DNA of 64,000 nt from Rheum nobile (lineage: Eukaryota; Streptophyta; Magnoliopsida; Caryophyllales; Polygonaceae). The stretch lies in assembly GCA_027886185.1 (NCBI GenBank), contig WOAB01000317.1:744001-808000 (forward strand), given 5' to 3'. Position 1 is the first letter of the stretch; each line of letters starts with the position of its first letter. Under the pieces are notes generated by a model. The model saw nothing but the letters and a program-made list of their open reading frames with translations. It was not told the origin of the DNA and made no database searches. The translations under genes were made by a program, and so were the position numbers. Shown here in pieces: positions 34,301-47,376 of the stretch.

Positions 34301-37300
34301 ATGAAGTGAATGTGTTTTTGGATTTGGCCAATGTGTCAATCATGGTGGGAGGTACATGTCTAGATTATGATCAAATTATTAGGTTCAAATTAGATGTCAA
34401 ACTAACTAGGGTTTAGCAATAATACTACATTTGCAACTTGCTATGGTTGATACTTCCATTTTATGAGTGGAATCTATTTCCGGGAGAGAAAAATAAAATT
34501 ATAGAATGGAATCAAACTACCTAATTGAAACAATGAGCAAATGTTATTAGTTGAATTGACAAGATTCCTTCCATTTGTAAGTTATAATAATTTATTTGAC
34601 TTAGAAAGCAATCCAATAAAAGGAAATATATCATTAGTACCATTAGAAGTGTTTTATTTTCCTCAAAGACAAAAATTATTCATCTTTTCATTTTTGTTTG
34701 TTTTTTAGAACTTTACACATATTAATTTTTTTATTAAATGAAATTTGAAAATGTACTTTTTTTTCTAAATTTAATCACTTAGTTAGTTAGTTACCATTTA
34801 CCACCCTTTAGAATCAATATATGAAGAGAAAAACCAAGATAACCAAATTCGAATATAAATTTTATGATTTTTATATGATAAATTATCTTAAAATTCTATA
34901 AAAATAAATATTTATGAATAAAATTTAAACACTAAAAGGACAATAAAAGTGAAAAAGATAATGCAAAGTCCATATCCCATTCTGAAAAGAACTGAAGGCC
35001 CAATAACCCAATGGGCCGTAAGGAGCTAATAGGTTTTTCTGGGGGCCCAATATTTCGGGGAAGGATCCTAATTTGTTGTTGATCATGAACCATTGGAGAA
35101 GAATTTAGCTGCCTGTTTGGTTTAGGCTATGTTTGGCAAATAGGGAATAAAGTGTTTGGTTTAGGCTACGTTGTTGATCATGCAATTCTATCCATTGCTA
35201 ACATAAATTGATTTTGACTGTCATGTAAATGATGTAACCAAGAATTGAGAGTTTGGTAGTTGAGGCTACATGTTATATATGAACATCAACCCAAACTCTG
35301 ATATAAACAATCTTCTATAAAGGAACAAAGATAGTATAGTGAGTTTATGATTTCTCAAGTTTACCTTCACTAATTGGAAGGTGAAATATAGTACAAAAGA
35401 TGCTGAGTGGAAGAAGAAAACTGAGAGAAGTTGTCACTACACTGTTTTCTGATTCAGATTATAGCAAACCTTAATGATGAGGAATCCTCAAACTTTGATG
35501 TGGCTCTTACTTTGAAAAATATAAGAGATCAACCTCTATATTCAAACTTTGTTGCTGTTCCAGGCACTCTGGAAGCAGTGCAAATGTGTGTGTAGTTTTA
35601 CTATAGAGTTTCATCTTAGTTTCAAGTGCTAACATTCTTGAGTCAGGTACCAAAATGTCAATAATTAACACTTCAATTTCAGTGAAGTTTCAGGTTCATA
35701 TTCTTTGATATGCTGCTAAGAAATTACTTCTGAAGCTGATTTCAGTGAAGTTTCAGGTTCATATTGCTCTGATTTTAGTGTGCACAAGAGGAAACAAGCA
35801 TATGCTTTACTAAAATGTCAATTTTCGTTTTAGACATTAAAAACACAAGCATGTTAACTAATAGCGAATTGGCTTCGATTAGATACAGTTTTAATTGCTA
35901 ATAACATGGCAGACAACACATTGCTTAAACGTGAGGAAACAAACATTTACTACTAAAAACTTCAATTTTCAAACGTCTGCTGACTCCGTTCCATCATCTA
36001 TCCATGTGAAGAACTGTTTTTGGCCGCTATATACTGTTAATGACAGTAGTTGAAAAGCATTTCAATGGCTGGAATATGCTGTATCATATACTATATTTTT
36101 AGGTGCACCGACATGATCAACATGATTTATTTATTTTTAATTTTTAATTTTTTTGGGAGGCAGGGTCACAACAGAAGTCGGTGAAGCCTGCCACACCTCA
36201 CAAATGAACAGAAGATGTTCTTGTCAGACAATATAGAAGCCAAGAAGAACACCATAAGTGCGGATGAAGGTAGGTACGTAGATCTGCACTCTGCAGTTAT
36301 TAACAATTACCAGGAATCCAACATGGTTTCTGATTATGACTAGCTAGCAAATATGGTTAAGGATTCAGATTAGTCCATTTTAAATGCTCAATTCATCTTA
36401 AACCCTAATAGTCTAATACATGACAGGATCAGAGTACACAATATGCAGCAGTTGCAGAAATGCACGTGATAATTGATGTCTCAGATGCTGTTTTCGATGA
36501 AACTAATTGATAGGAGTTTTGAATCTACCCTTTTGTTTTTATCAATCCAAGTAGATTTGACCATAGATGATTTTGATATGATAGTACAAGCTCACAAGAA
36601 TACAGCAAGGTTGAGGGTACTAAAATCAGGCAGAAATGGCTTTCTTGTCCACAAAAAGGCCTCTGAAATAGATCCTCAAAGTAGAAGCCATTGATTGTGA
36701 TTGTGACTCTCGCAACACAAAACAAGATACTTGTGACTTGTTCAATTTCAGTTCACTAGATTGCTGACACAGGAGAAATTTCTTTTGCTACTAAATATGG
36801 AGATTAGTTCTATACGTTCCTCAAAAAGTAGTGAACTTTTTTCAGGTTATAATCTAGTTGCATACAGCTAAACAACTCTATTCATAGAGGATATAGGGTG
36901 AACTAATAGACTGGTTTATACAAGGATGCTAAGCACTAGACTCAATCTACAATCTCCAACTTCTGTAACAATTAAGCAAACTAAAATCGAACCAGTCTTC
37001 ACTGAACTTGGTATCTATGCAAACTAAAGAATGCAGCTTTAAAAGACTTAAGCTTTACTACATTTATGAATTGCTAAGATAAAAAATTCAGTTCAGCCCA
37101 ACAAATGATGCCCTGGAAGAGAAGAAGAAAGTAAACTTGGTACCCAAAGCATTAGCAGCATAATTCATCCAGCATTACAAATCAGTGATATGCTAATTGA
37201 AGAACCGGTTGATAAGAAACAGTCCAATCAGTTCATTAATTCTACATTACTTGAACTACAACAATTACATTACCGAAAGACGAGTAAAGAATGAAGAAAA

Positions 37301-37400
37301 AAAAGAAAAATTAGAAGGAAAAAAAAATTGGATTGGCTTGTTTCACAGCTTATAATGCCCCCTACCTACATTCCCAAAACTCCTCTTCATTCACATATAG
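34301..37400. other. Intergenic DNA without recognised gene
   Basis: AT-rich. At 34985-35050 there are three GGCCCA/TGGGCC site-II-type motifs close together, but no gene follows on either strand. Open frames around 36473-36725 have no family resemblance. The last part (37330-37635) is probably the 3'UTR of the epimerase gene. Confidence 0.45.
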
Positions 37401-37534
37401 AATGAGAGATCAAGCATGCATCCCATTATACTAAGCAGAGCAGTGGAAACACAAATTTTGGGGGCAGTGCAACAGGTATCTCAAAAACCACATCAAAAAA
37501 GAAACAATCATAAGAATCATGAACATGAACAACC

Positions 37535-37539
37535 ACCAC

Positions 37540-37573
<34 letters not shown>
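37535..37573. repeat. (CAT)n microsatellite
   Basis: Preceded by CCACCACCACC, in the likely 3'UTR of the epimerase gene. On the gene strand it is (ATG)n. Confidence 0.9.
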
Positions 37574-37635
37574 TCTTCTAATAGCAGCAGTAATAAGAAA
37601 GAACCTGAGATCAATCAATGGAACCTCAAGATCAA

Positions 37636-38967
37636 TCATTCAGAGCTCCTCTTCCCATCCTTGTAATAGCTCACATACCACCTCACAAACTTCTTCAGCC
37701 CAGATTGCAGATCAGTGGTGGGCTTATACCCGAGCTCCCTCCTCGCCAAGCTGATATTCGCGTGTGTAAATGGTACATCGCCGTTCCTCGGCAGCTTCAT
37801 CACTGTCCTCTTCGCCTTCACCTTCAGCAGCCTCTCCAGAATGCTGACCAGATCCCCAACCGGAACCGGCGAAGTATTCCCCAAATTGAAAACCCTAAGT
37901 TGCGCAGGACCCCTCTTCTTCCCGCCGGTACCGGTGCTCTTCTCCGCCGTGTCCAACGCTCCCAGACACCCCTTCACAATGTCGTCAATGTAGGTGAAAT
38001 CCCTAGCCACCGTGCCGTGATTCGCCGATTCGAAAATCGGAATCGACTTCCCCTTCATGATGTCCTTGGTGAAGAAGAAATACGCCATATCCGGCCTCCC
38101 CCAAGGCCCGTACACGGTGAAGAATCTCAATCCGGTAAGGGAAAGCCCGTAGATGTGATTGTAGGTGTGCGCAATCTCCTCGCCGGCCTTCTTCGTGGCG
38201 GCGTAGAGGCTCGCCGGCTGATCCGTTCGGTCAAGTTCAGAGAAAGGGACTTTGCTGTTGAGTCCATAGACGGATGAGGAAGACGCCCAGACGATCGCCG
38301 GCTGTGGATTCGCCGATTTGCAGACTTCGAGGAGGGAAACGAATCCGGCGATGTTGCTGTGGACGTAGGATCCCGGATTCTGCATCGCGTAGCGAACGCC
38401 GGCTTGGGCGGCGAGGTGCATTACGTGAGTGAAGGCGACGACTTCGAAGAGCTTCTTGAGGAGCGCCTGGTCGTTGATGTCGCCTTCGACGATGAACACG
38501 CCGGAGCGGTCGAGCAGCGCTTGCCTAGCACGCTTCAGGGAAGGGTCGTAGTAGTCATTGAAGTTATCGAGGCCGAGGACACCATCGCCGCGGCGCTTGA
38601 GCGCGGCGGAGACGTGCGTGCCGACGAATCCGGCGGCGCCAGTGACGAGCACGCACATTCCGTTCTGCGCGCGGACGTGCGTGGAGCTGCGGACCCGCTT
38701 CTCCCAGTCGGGGCCGCCCCAGGAGAAGGTGCGGAGGGAGCGGCGGGAGGAGTCGGAGGATTTGGAGGAGGAGGAAGAAGAGGGCTGAAACGACGTCGTG
38801 TTGGAAGATCGGAAGACGAAAATGAAGATCAGGCCCAGGAAAATGCAGGACCAGACGGTGAGCTTAGCAATAGGGGAAGAATGCCACCGCACACGGTGGT
38901 GCAAGTACGGCGATTTCTCCATCTTGAATTTCCCCGGCGTCGATGGGATATTATCCAGATGGGACAT
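37636..38967 (-). CDS. GAE: UDP-glucuronate 4-epimerase (GAE family)
   Basis: Interconverts UDP-glucuronate and UDP-galacturonate, the donor for pectin synthesis, in the Golgi. The single exon encodes 443 residues, as in other plant GAE genes, which usually lack introns. The N-terminus MSHLDNIPSTPGKFKMEK is a family signature. A signal anchor at about residues 35-52 makes it a type II membrane protein, and a Ser-rich stem follows. The NAD-binding SDR domain starts with G110-A-A-G-F-V-G116. The catalytic YxxxK is Y255/K259, with the preceding SSSSVYG serine motif. RFFTVYGPWGRPDMA is the conserved substrate-binding block. No lesion is seen. It is strongly GC-rich relative to the flanks. It cannot be assigned to one GAE paralogue without a tree. 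Confidence 0.96.
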   Translation of the reverse strand: MSHLDNIPSTPGKFKMEKSPYLHHRVRWHSSPIAKLTVWSCIFLGLIFIFVFRSSNTTSFQPSSSSSSKSSDSSRRSLRTFSWGGPDWEKRVRSSTHVRAQNGMCVLVTGAAGFVGTHVSAALKRRGDGVLGLDNFNDYYDPSLKRARQALLDRSGVFIVEGDINDQALLKKLFEVVAFTHVMHLAAQAGVRYAMQNPGSYVHSNIAGFVSLLEVCKSANPQPAIVWASSSSVYGLNSKVPFSELDRTDQPASLYAATKKAGEEIAHTYNHIYGLSLTGLRFFTVYGPWGRPDMAYFFFTKDIMKGKSIPIFESANHGTVARDFTYIDDIVKGCLGALDTAEKSTGTGGKKRGPAQLRVFNLGNTSPVPVGDLVSILERLLKVKAKRTVMKLPRNGDVPFTHANISLARRELGYKPTTDLQSGLKKFVRWYVSYYKDGKRSSE

Positions 38968-41514
38968 TTTTTTCCCCCTCTTTTTGGTGTCTGATTCACT
39001 TCCTTTCTCTTCCGATCAGGACAATACAATAGAGTACAGGACTGAAGCTAGGGATTTGGATTTGGGGATTTTGTTGGTGGAATGGAGTTTTCTTGATTCT
39101 TTGTCCCTCCCTGTGAAATTGGATATTGCTTGATGGGCGAGGAAGAAGAAGAAGGGTGTAGAAGAGAGGAATCTTGTGAGTTTGCTTTGGATTTGGAGAT
39201 GGGGTTTTCTGTAAAGGAAGGGAGAGATGGGTTGTTGATTAAGCAAAATTGTTATTTGGTGGGGCAGCAGAGAGAGAGAGAGATGATAATAATATGAAGA
39301 GAAAAAGAGGTCACCAATGGAGGAAAGTGTCAAAGAATAAGTCAAAAAGCAGTAAAAATTGTTTTGAGTTTAGGGTTTGATTTTTAGATTTGGATTGTTC
39401 TGAAACTGTGGTGGTGTTTGCAGGGTTCCAATTTTATTTTGCCCAAATTTAGAGAGATGGGAGTTTTTAGGGTAACAAAATTTGTGTGCTTTTTGTGAAG
39501 AAGATGGTTTGGTGGTGGAGGAGAAGGGCAGTGAGAAATCTAATTTTCTTGAGTCCAATTTTTAATTGGTCAACATGTTTGCCTTGAATCCAGCACCATT
39601 ATTTACCCCTTATTTTTCTCAGTGAAAAATTCAAAGTAATAAGAGGGGGATAATGACAAAAAAAACAAGTGTGAATAATTTATCAACCCTTCATTTTTAG
39701 GTAAATGCAATTTTTGTTTGTGGTGATCTAAGTTTCACATGGTAGGTTTTGATGGATGATAGTACTTTATTACACCCCTCCAAATGAGGAAGTTTCATCA
39801 AACTGCAATACTACCATTCACAATAAAGCTTAGATTTCTAATGGAAAATTTTGGAATTAAAAGTTAAGCTAAATAATGAGCTTCTTGGCAATTTGATATT
39901 TCTCTTATAAAAAAAAGTGACGTTGTTTTCTATTTACAAATATGATTTCCGATTAAAATAATTGCTATGATTTTTTAATAAAACTATTTCTAATTCTTGA
40001 TTTGAAAATATAATAATTGTTTAACTTTATTAATAAAAAAATCCATGTGTTGAAAATTCACATATCCAACACAATATTACTTTAACTCTAAGTCATGGTG
40101 TGATATTGCATATACCTATCATTAGTTAAATAAATAAATTGGAGTGACCATCAAGGTAAAACCTATAAAAATAATGATAGGGCATGCTAAATTGCTAGCC
40201 TTGACTAGCTCCTAACTAAAGGAAGAGAATGTTAACAGTCAATCGCTAACTTAGGAATTAATGAGTAATTATCAAATAATCTCCATAATTAATATTTTGT
40301 GTTTGAATTTATCCCTGTTGTTTTACAGGTGAGAGAAACTAGAGGGTGAAGGTGGTCATAAATACTCATAACTCATCCCACAAATAAGTGTACACTTTAG
40401 TATGCATGAGCTGGTTAAAAACCCCCATCTTTTCTTTTTGGAAAAAATATTGCATTAAATAGCTAATTCATGAAATTCAATGAGTATTAATTCCTTAACT
40501 TACCAAATCACTCTTGTAGTTAAGACATAAATGTATTCCAAATTGAGTAATTGACTGGTCTGGTTGAGTTGTAATTATTATATTACATCTATCTATGGAT
40601 AGTAGTCCCTCACTCCCTCTTGTTTGAGAAAAAAATGTTATTTTAGTCTTTTATTTTAGTTAAAAATATCTGTTATTTTAGAATTTTAACTAATAATTTA
40701 TTTATGAGTTGCAATGTATGTTATTGAAAATTGTACATATTGACATTTTTATACAAATTTTCTTATTTGTTGGTTAGAAATAAGATTGGTAATTATTAAA
40801 TTATAAATTTTAGATAAAGTTTGAAATTTTTTTGACTTAATTATTACATATTGTAATAGTTATGTCAAAAGTTAAAATGACAAGTAAATGGTGTCTTGAT
40901 TTACTAGTGAATGTTCATCCATTTACAAACAATTTCAAAGTGCACTAATAGTTGTTGGATGGTCAATCGTTACCATTACTAAAATAAATAAACATAGAAT
41001 GTATGTAGAGTGTAGACTAATATAAGAAGAGAACATTAAAAACCCAGAATCTCAATTAATAATAGAGATATCTAACTTGACAACCGAGCAAATAAGCATT
41101 TGCACACAAGTCATTCATTATTGAAAAAGCAAAAGAGAATATGAGAAAAAAGATGGGAAAATGAATAACTCCATGACTAAGCCACTTGTATGTATCATGT
41201 GACAATCATAAAAAGGGGAAGAACTCCTCCTTTTCAGCCTGGAATCATGTTCTCTGCGCTTCCTAATTCAATGTGCTTTTTACTTGCTTGGATCCTTCCT
41301 TTTTTCTCCTTGACTTCCATAGCATTTTTTCAATTCAATCAACAATCTGATATGTATAACAAATAAGATCTTCATTTGACTAAAATAAACACCATAAACA
41401 CATGGTATGTTACACATCTCAATTCTCACAAGCTTCATTCATCAAGAACTCAAATCCATTTCAAGCAGTCTGGATTGTGAAAAATTCAGTCCTGAAAAAT
41501 AAGAGGTTGTTTTA
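38968..41514. other. GAE 5' flank, intergenic DNA and EPSPS 3'UTR
   Basis: A (GA)n run lies at 39269-39283, about 300 bp upstream of the GAE ATG and likely in its 5'UTR or promoter. The region 39550-41200 is AT-rich with a partial MITE-like CTCCCTC end near 40610-40620. About 41240-41514 is the probable EPSPS 3'UTR. No other gene is seen. Confidence 0.5.
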
Positions 41515-44500
41515 TTAATGCTTTGTCAACCTCTCTAGAACCTCAAAGTAGTCCGGGAAGGTTTTCCTGGTGCACCCGGGGTCGTTAATGGTGACTGGAA
41601 TGTCTTGGCATGCTGCAAGAGAGAAGGCCATGGCCATCCTGTGATCATCATAGGTGTCTATGGAGGTCACATTCAGCTTCTCTGGAGGGGTTATCACACA
41701 ATAGTCTGCTCCTTCCTCAACTGTTGCCCCTAGCTGTAGAAGACAACAAGAGGCAGAATTCGACGGTTCAGTTTAGACGGATTTTGACATATATGATAAC
41801 AAGATTTTAAGGAGCTTATATTGTCTTCTTGAGAACAAAATAGCACTCTAAACATTTTAGTGTTATTTCAGGTTAGAAGTTCCAATTTCAACTTGTTGTC
41901 CAAACAAGCCTTAAAATACGGCACTAAATTCGGGTCCTCTGATGATTGTTTATAGTCAGGAGCAGGGGAGAATAAAATGGCGGATTTTGTGTATGGGTTT
42001 TCAGGGGCTTTTGCATCCCTCAGCAATTCATCTGGTTGACTCAATTGAAAGAAAGTTTAAAGCAATTTCTAAGCAAGAAAGGGAAGATTCTGACCTTTCT
42101 GAGTTCCGTGCAGATGGCAATCATCCTTTCTGTCTCCTTGACTCTCCAGCTAGCCACTGCACATTGAAAGCACACAACATAGAGCAATTAAGTTAAAACT
42201 CTCAGATTCAGTTATGATGAAAATTAACAATAATCATTAACCATTGAAGGGGATAAAGTTCAGTTTTTTGGACCATTGATATTTTGTAGCATCAGTGATT
42301 ATTCTGATCTTTGAATGACGCGTCATATGCATATGAATCAAAACAATCATCTATTTACCGGTCACAGATGTAGCAAACACAGAAAAAGATCGAACATCAA
42401 GACCTTTTGGTGGTGAAAAAAATGTTTTTATTTTAAGGCGTTTTCCAACTAATGTTGGAGCTATATGTTCCTTTCGTTAGACAAATGCCGATGGGAGAGT
42501 GTCCACTTGTCCTTCCAAAAGAGGTAACTCGAGATGAATCCAGCATAACCGGTCCCCGTTTCAGTGTGTCAACAAAATCCATGAGCCCCAATGAAAAGGT
42601 TGCCTTGTTTGACAACCAATTCAGCATTAAAAAAAACATCAAGTAGAAATCTAACTCCAGTAAATGACAAGACTCTGTCCCTATTTCCTTTGCAATTAGT
42701 AGCATGTCAACAGATTAGAGAAACTTTGACGTCCACATAAAGATAATTACAGCAAAGCATACCGTCTCTAATAGTAGTGGGACCATCAGCGAAAAGGGCA
42801 ACCACAGCAAGGGTCATTGCAACATCTGGCATTTTGTTCATGTTCACATCAATGGCACGTAGGTGTTTACTCCTAGAGGAGTCTCTTGGTGGTCCTGTGA
42901 CAGTGACGCTATTCTCTGTCCAGGAAACTTTTGCCCCCATCTTCTCAAGAACCTCAGCAAATTTTACATCACCCTGAACAGCAAGTTTGCAGATGCAGTC
43001 AGTAGCTTACAATGGGTACTTAGATACAATATTGAGCCACTCTTGGTAAAGACCGAGTAAACCATGGGTTCAAAAGGCTTCAATATTGAGTCACTCTTGG
43101 TATATTAATGTCTTAACCATACTGGGCAAAGATAGTGAAATAAATAAGCAAGATCCAGTTGCAATGTGGTTGAACGTGTAGGTGTTATTTATACCTGTAA
43201 ACTGCTAGTTCCACAGCCTTCAACGGTGATAGTCCCACCAGTGACAGCTGCCCCAGCTAGAAAGTAACTAGCACTTGAAGCATCACCTTCAACATAAGCT
43301 TTTCCAGGAGACCTGGGAGTTCTCAGTTAGTTAGTTTGTTGATCCATTTTGAAGTATAGCATAGAAAATAGAAGTTATGGTTATACAAGAGAGAAAAACA
43401 TACTTGTACTTCTGACCACCTTGAATCACAAAACGGTCCCAACTATCATTGTGCTCTACATCTACTCCAAATCGCTTCATCAACTTCAGAGTCATCTCAA
43501 CATAGGGAACCGAAATCAGCTTATCAATTATCTCAATCTCCACAACTCCATGAGTCAAAGGAGCAGCCATGAGCAAAGCAGTCAGATACTGGCTACTAAT
43601 GGATCCAGAGAGCTTGACCTGCAGCACAAGATAAAGTTAAGGATACAAAATCAGAAGGGGATAGCAAAGAAAGTTAAGGATAGGAAGTCGGAGGTGGGTC
43701 GCAAATGAGCTAGATAAAGGGAATATGGAAAACCAAGGTTTAGATTTGTATCAAATGTCATTAGATACAAATCCAGGAAATCAGAAGGAAAAGAAAACTA
43801 AAACAAGAGGAGTAGTACAAAGGAAACTACAGATAGGAACTAAGAAGCACGTAAAACCAGCTTCAAGAGAGTGAGCTGGAAAATGGTTCTGTTTTTTGTT
43901 ATCTTTTCTATGTCCTGACCTGTTCTCCATAGTAACAATATTACTAGTGAGGAACTATAGCACTTACACTTCTTAACTGTCCAGATTAATCTCCACATAC
44001 ACTTTCTCATAGTTGCAACATACACAGGTGTATCATATTGAAGGATCAAAATATAGGGTAGAGAACAGAACAAACGTTTTACAAAAAGTAAAAAATAATA
44101 TGATTGATCGGTTTTGGAAGTCTATTAACATCCATTTTGCACATATATCAGTTACATGCACTTTTGTACCATGAGAAATAGAGTATTTCATTGAAGAACC
44201 TTACCTTTCCCCCAGGCAGGCCACCTTTAGAATTTACCCTAACAGGAGGACAATTTGTGCCCAGAAAACAATCTGCATCTGCACCAAGCTGCTTGAGCCC
44301 AGTAACAAGATCTCCAATTGGTCGCTCCCTCATTCTTGGTACCCCGTCAAGAATGTAACTGACCGATATAAAACAACAGCAACATCAAACAAACAAAAAA
44401 GGATACCAGTTCTAGTAGCAAGTAAAAGAGAACACTTGATAGTTGATACGTAAACTAGTATAGGCCATACATGTTGCTATGCTACAAATGCCAGCGGTCA

Positions 44501-46183
44501 TATACTCATACGGAAATAATTACATTTTGATTCTTAGATATACAGTAAAAATGTGTTGTATATTACTTAGTATACACGTATGCAATATAGTGCTCTACAT
44601 TCCCAATTTACAAATTTGCAAACCACTAAGGCATTCATGTCGGGTTCTATACTGTCACTCCATTAATCAAGGACAGGTAAGCAAGCTCACATGATCTTAG
44701 AATCATGACTCTTAAACATAGTCGAAGTAAGTTCTAAAAAGATGGACAGTGGACACAAAGTCATAGAAGACAAACTGACCCTTTTGTGACTGTTATCAGC
44801 CACACAATTTAAACCTTCAGCATTCAAACCAAAATAGATTTTAAAAGCCAAAACTACTCTCCTTTACCAGCACAGATCATGGACTCATGACTGATGACAG
44901 CTATTTCAATCCAAGCATGAGAAGAGATATTCCTAAGGAGGAGGATCCATAATGCAAATGGCACTAAGAAATGCAATTTAACATAACTTATTGCAGATGA
45001 ACCTAAATAGACAGACCTGGCATTGCCACCAGCAACAGTAACAGCAGCAGTCAATGGCCTCATAGCTGTTCCTGCATTTCCTAGGAAAAGTTCTACCTCG
45101 CCCCCAGAGCCTCTACCAGCAGGAAACTGGCCACCAGAACCCTCGACAATTGCTATCTTTGATTCTGTGTCTGCCTCCACCCGCAGGCCAAGTGTTTTTA
45201 AAGCACCAAGCATGTAATGCACATCATCACTGTTTAACAAATTCTCTACAGTCGTTGTTCCCTGAAAAGCAATAGTCCAAACCAATTAGTAAGCAAGGGG
45301 GGGGGGGGGGAATTAAGAATCAAAATAAGCCTACACTCAATTGAAAAAATCGAGAGACCAAATAACTCCAACAAATATGAATGAAAGAAGACTGAAGTGC
45401 TAATGACAAAGCTTCTGAGACCAAATAACTCGAAAAAATTTGAAAAATTCAAGATGAATGTAAAAATCATGTAATTCTCATTCCATGAGAGCCAATCAGA
45501 TCAGATAACTATATAACATCATCATCACAGCCTCCCTCAAGACAAAACATGCTCACTAAACACTATAGATTATTATTCAATAAACTGCATTTTGCAACAG
45601 TTGATAACCAATCCAATATATGACAAAAAGTCAAAATCAAGCAGTTTACATGTCAAACTTGAGCTAATACAATCAAGTCTCTCAATTCTGAGTACTGAAT
45701 TAATTAATATTTCTAGCATTCATTCATGACCCATCCGTCCAAATGCAAGCAAGATTCTAAGATGAGCAGAAATTTCCAGAACCAGAGCAAGCAACCCATG
45801 AAAGAAGATTCAGAATCAGAGTTTCATACCTCAGAGAGAGCAGCAAGGAGGAGAATTCTATTGGAAAGGGACTTGGAACCGGGCAATTTGACAGTCCCAG
45901 AGATATCCTTGATGGGCTGCAGCACAATCTCAGAGGCAGCGGAAGGCTTCTCAGTTGTGGCAGCAGAAGCCCGTACCCTAAGTGAACGAACCCTAACGCC
46001 ACCCTCAATTGCGGATTGCCCGCCAATCCTCCCATTGCTAAAACACCGTGAGCTTGGCGAAACCTTGAGTTTCGATCCAAAAGTCAAACTGCCCGCATTA
46101 CTGGGGTTATGGGTTTTCGGCAAATTGGAACCAAATTGGGTGGTCTGAGGCACCCTATTAGCCAAATTTGCAGCTTGAGCCAT
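41515..46183 (-). CDS. EPSPS: 5-enolpyruvylshikimate-3-phosphate synthase, plastid (EPSPS)
   Basis: Shikimate pathway enzyme that joins shikimate-3-phosphate and phosphoenolpyruvate. There are eight exons: 46183-45830, 45261-45017, 44358-44205, 43618-43404, 43312-43195, 42973-42763, 42156-42095 and 41733-41515. All have GT-AG borders and matching phases, giving 525 residues. A Ser/Arg-rich plastid transit peptide covers about residues 1-75. The first substrate motif LPGSKSLSNR is in exon 1. GNAGTAMRP at residues 179-187 is the PEP site; Thr183 and Pro187 (Thr102/Pro106 in mature plant numbering) are wild type, as in glyphosate-sensitive class I enzymes. The last exon has DDHRMAM. I chose the ATG at 46183; a GTG lies three codons upstream. 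Intron 1 (45262-45829) holds a G-run at about 45298-45310. Confidence 0.97.
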
Positions 46184-47376
46184 GCCTAACACACGATCTC
46201 TCAGCTGGGTTTGCGGAGGAAGGCAATGAAATTTGAGAGTTTTGATTGAGGAAAGGATAATAATAATATTAAAGAGGGCGAATCTACCAACCCACTTGTA
46301 GACGACAGAACAGCAGAGGTAGAGGGGGTTGGTGAGAGGTGGGTGTAGGGTTTTGGTAGATAATCAAGAATTGGGAGGTAAATTTACATGCCAATTTGAA
46401 ACACTTTGTTCTTATATCCTCCTCCTCCTCCTCCTCCTCCTCCTCACCTAACTTTTCTAGTTGTTTTGTTTGTTTTCACATTTACAATTTCGTTGAGCTC
46501 CCTTTAGACAACAACTCAACAAGAAATCGTTAAGTTCTTGTTTAGTTACATACTTCTTGTTGAGTCCATAGTAGAAATGTCAGTCTTTCATATGATTTAT
46601 GAGTTTGGTGGAAATTGATCATCTATAATATGTTAGGAGACCTATTTTTTAAGAATAAAATTACATATTTGTACATTCGACCCATTTTTTACATTCCATA
46701 TATTACAAAACATGTCAAATTGTCAACATTTAAACCACAGATAGAACAATGGTTTATTTCTATGTCAAACAATGAATTTTATTTTTCTTTTATGTCATGA
46801 ATATAAGTTTGCCCACCAAACGTGGGGACCCAGCTTATCCTCAACAACCCCTCCATTTCATATGCTACCAACCACAACCAAAACCTAATTTAAATTGAGC
46901 CACCAGACTCCACAAAATTACAAGGTCAGAAGATGAATGAAATACAATAATGGCTTTTAGCAACTTCTTTTTATTTGAAAAAGGCACATTTTAACAAGCT
47001 TAGGTCCACAAGAAGAAGAAAAAAGGGCATGATGATTATTAGTCTACTTGCTGGGTTATATGAGAATTGTATAGTGGTGATTAGTCTACTTGCAAATCCT
47101 GTATGTTAAAATGTTGCCAAGATGTCAAAGAAATTTGAGAAGACGAACTCAAACTAGTAGAGCATACAATTTTACAAAATCCCAAGAAACCCGGGCAACA
47201 ATTCAGGCTTACAAGCTCCACAGCAATATGAATGAACCATGGTTTTCTGCTTTTATTACAAAATGCAAAGAAAATCCTACAGATGTTCACAAATTCCTTC
47301 AGCCTTCTCTTCTCATAAAAAAACACCTCAAAAACCAGAATTCAGAATCACATAAAGGTACATAAGCACATGTAAT
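46184..47376. other. EPSPS 5' region and transketolase 3'UTR
   Basis: A (TCC)n run at about 46417-46445 lies about 235 bp upstream of the EPSPS ATG and reads as GGA repeats on the gene strand. No clear TATA box was found. Region 46950-47376 is the probable transketolase 3'UTR. No other gene is seen. Confidence 0.5.

Noticed and set aside
36473..36725. Open frames on both strands near 36.6 kb
   Set aside because: Short, no recognisable domain, no splice context; taken as chance.
37618..38994. Plus-strand open frames over the epimerase gene
   Set aside because: They are antisense shadows of the GC-rich GAE coding exon.
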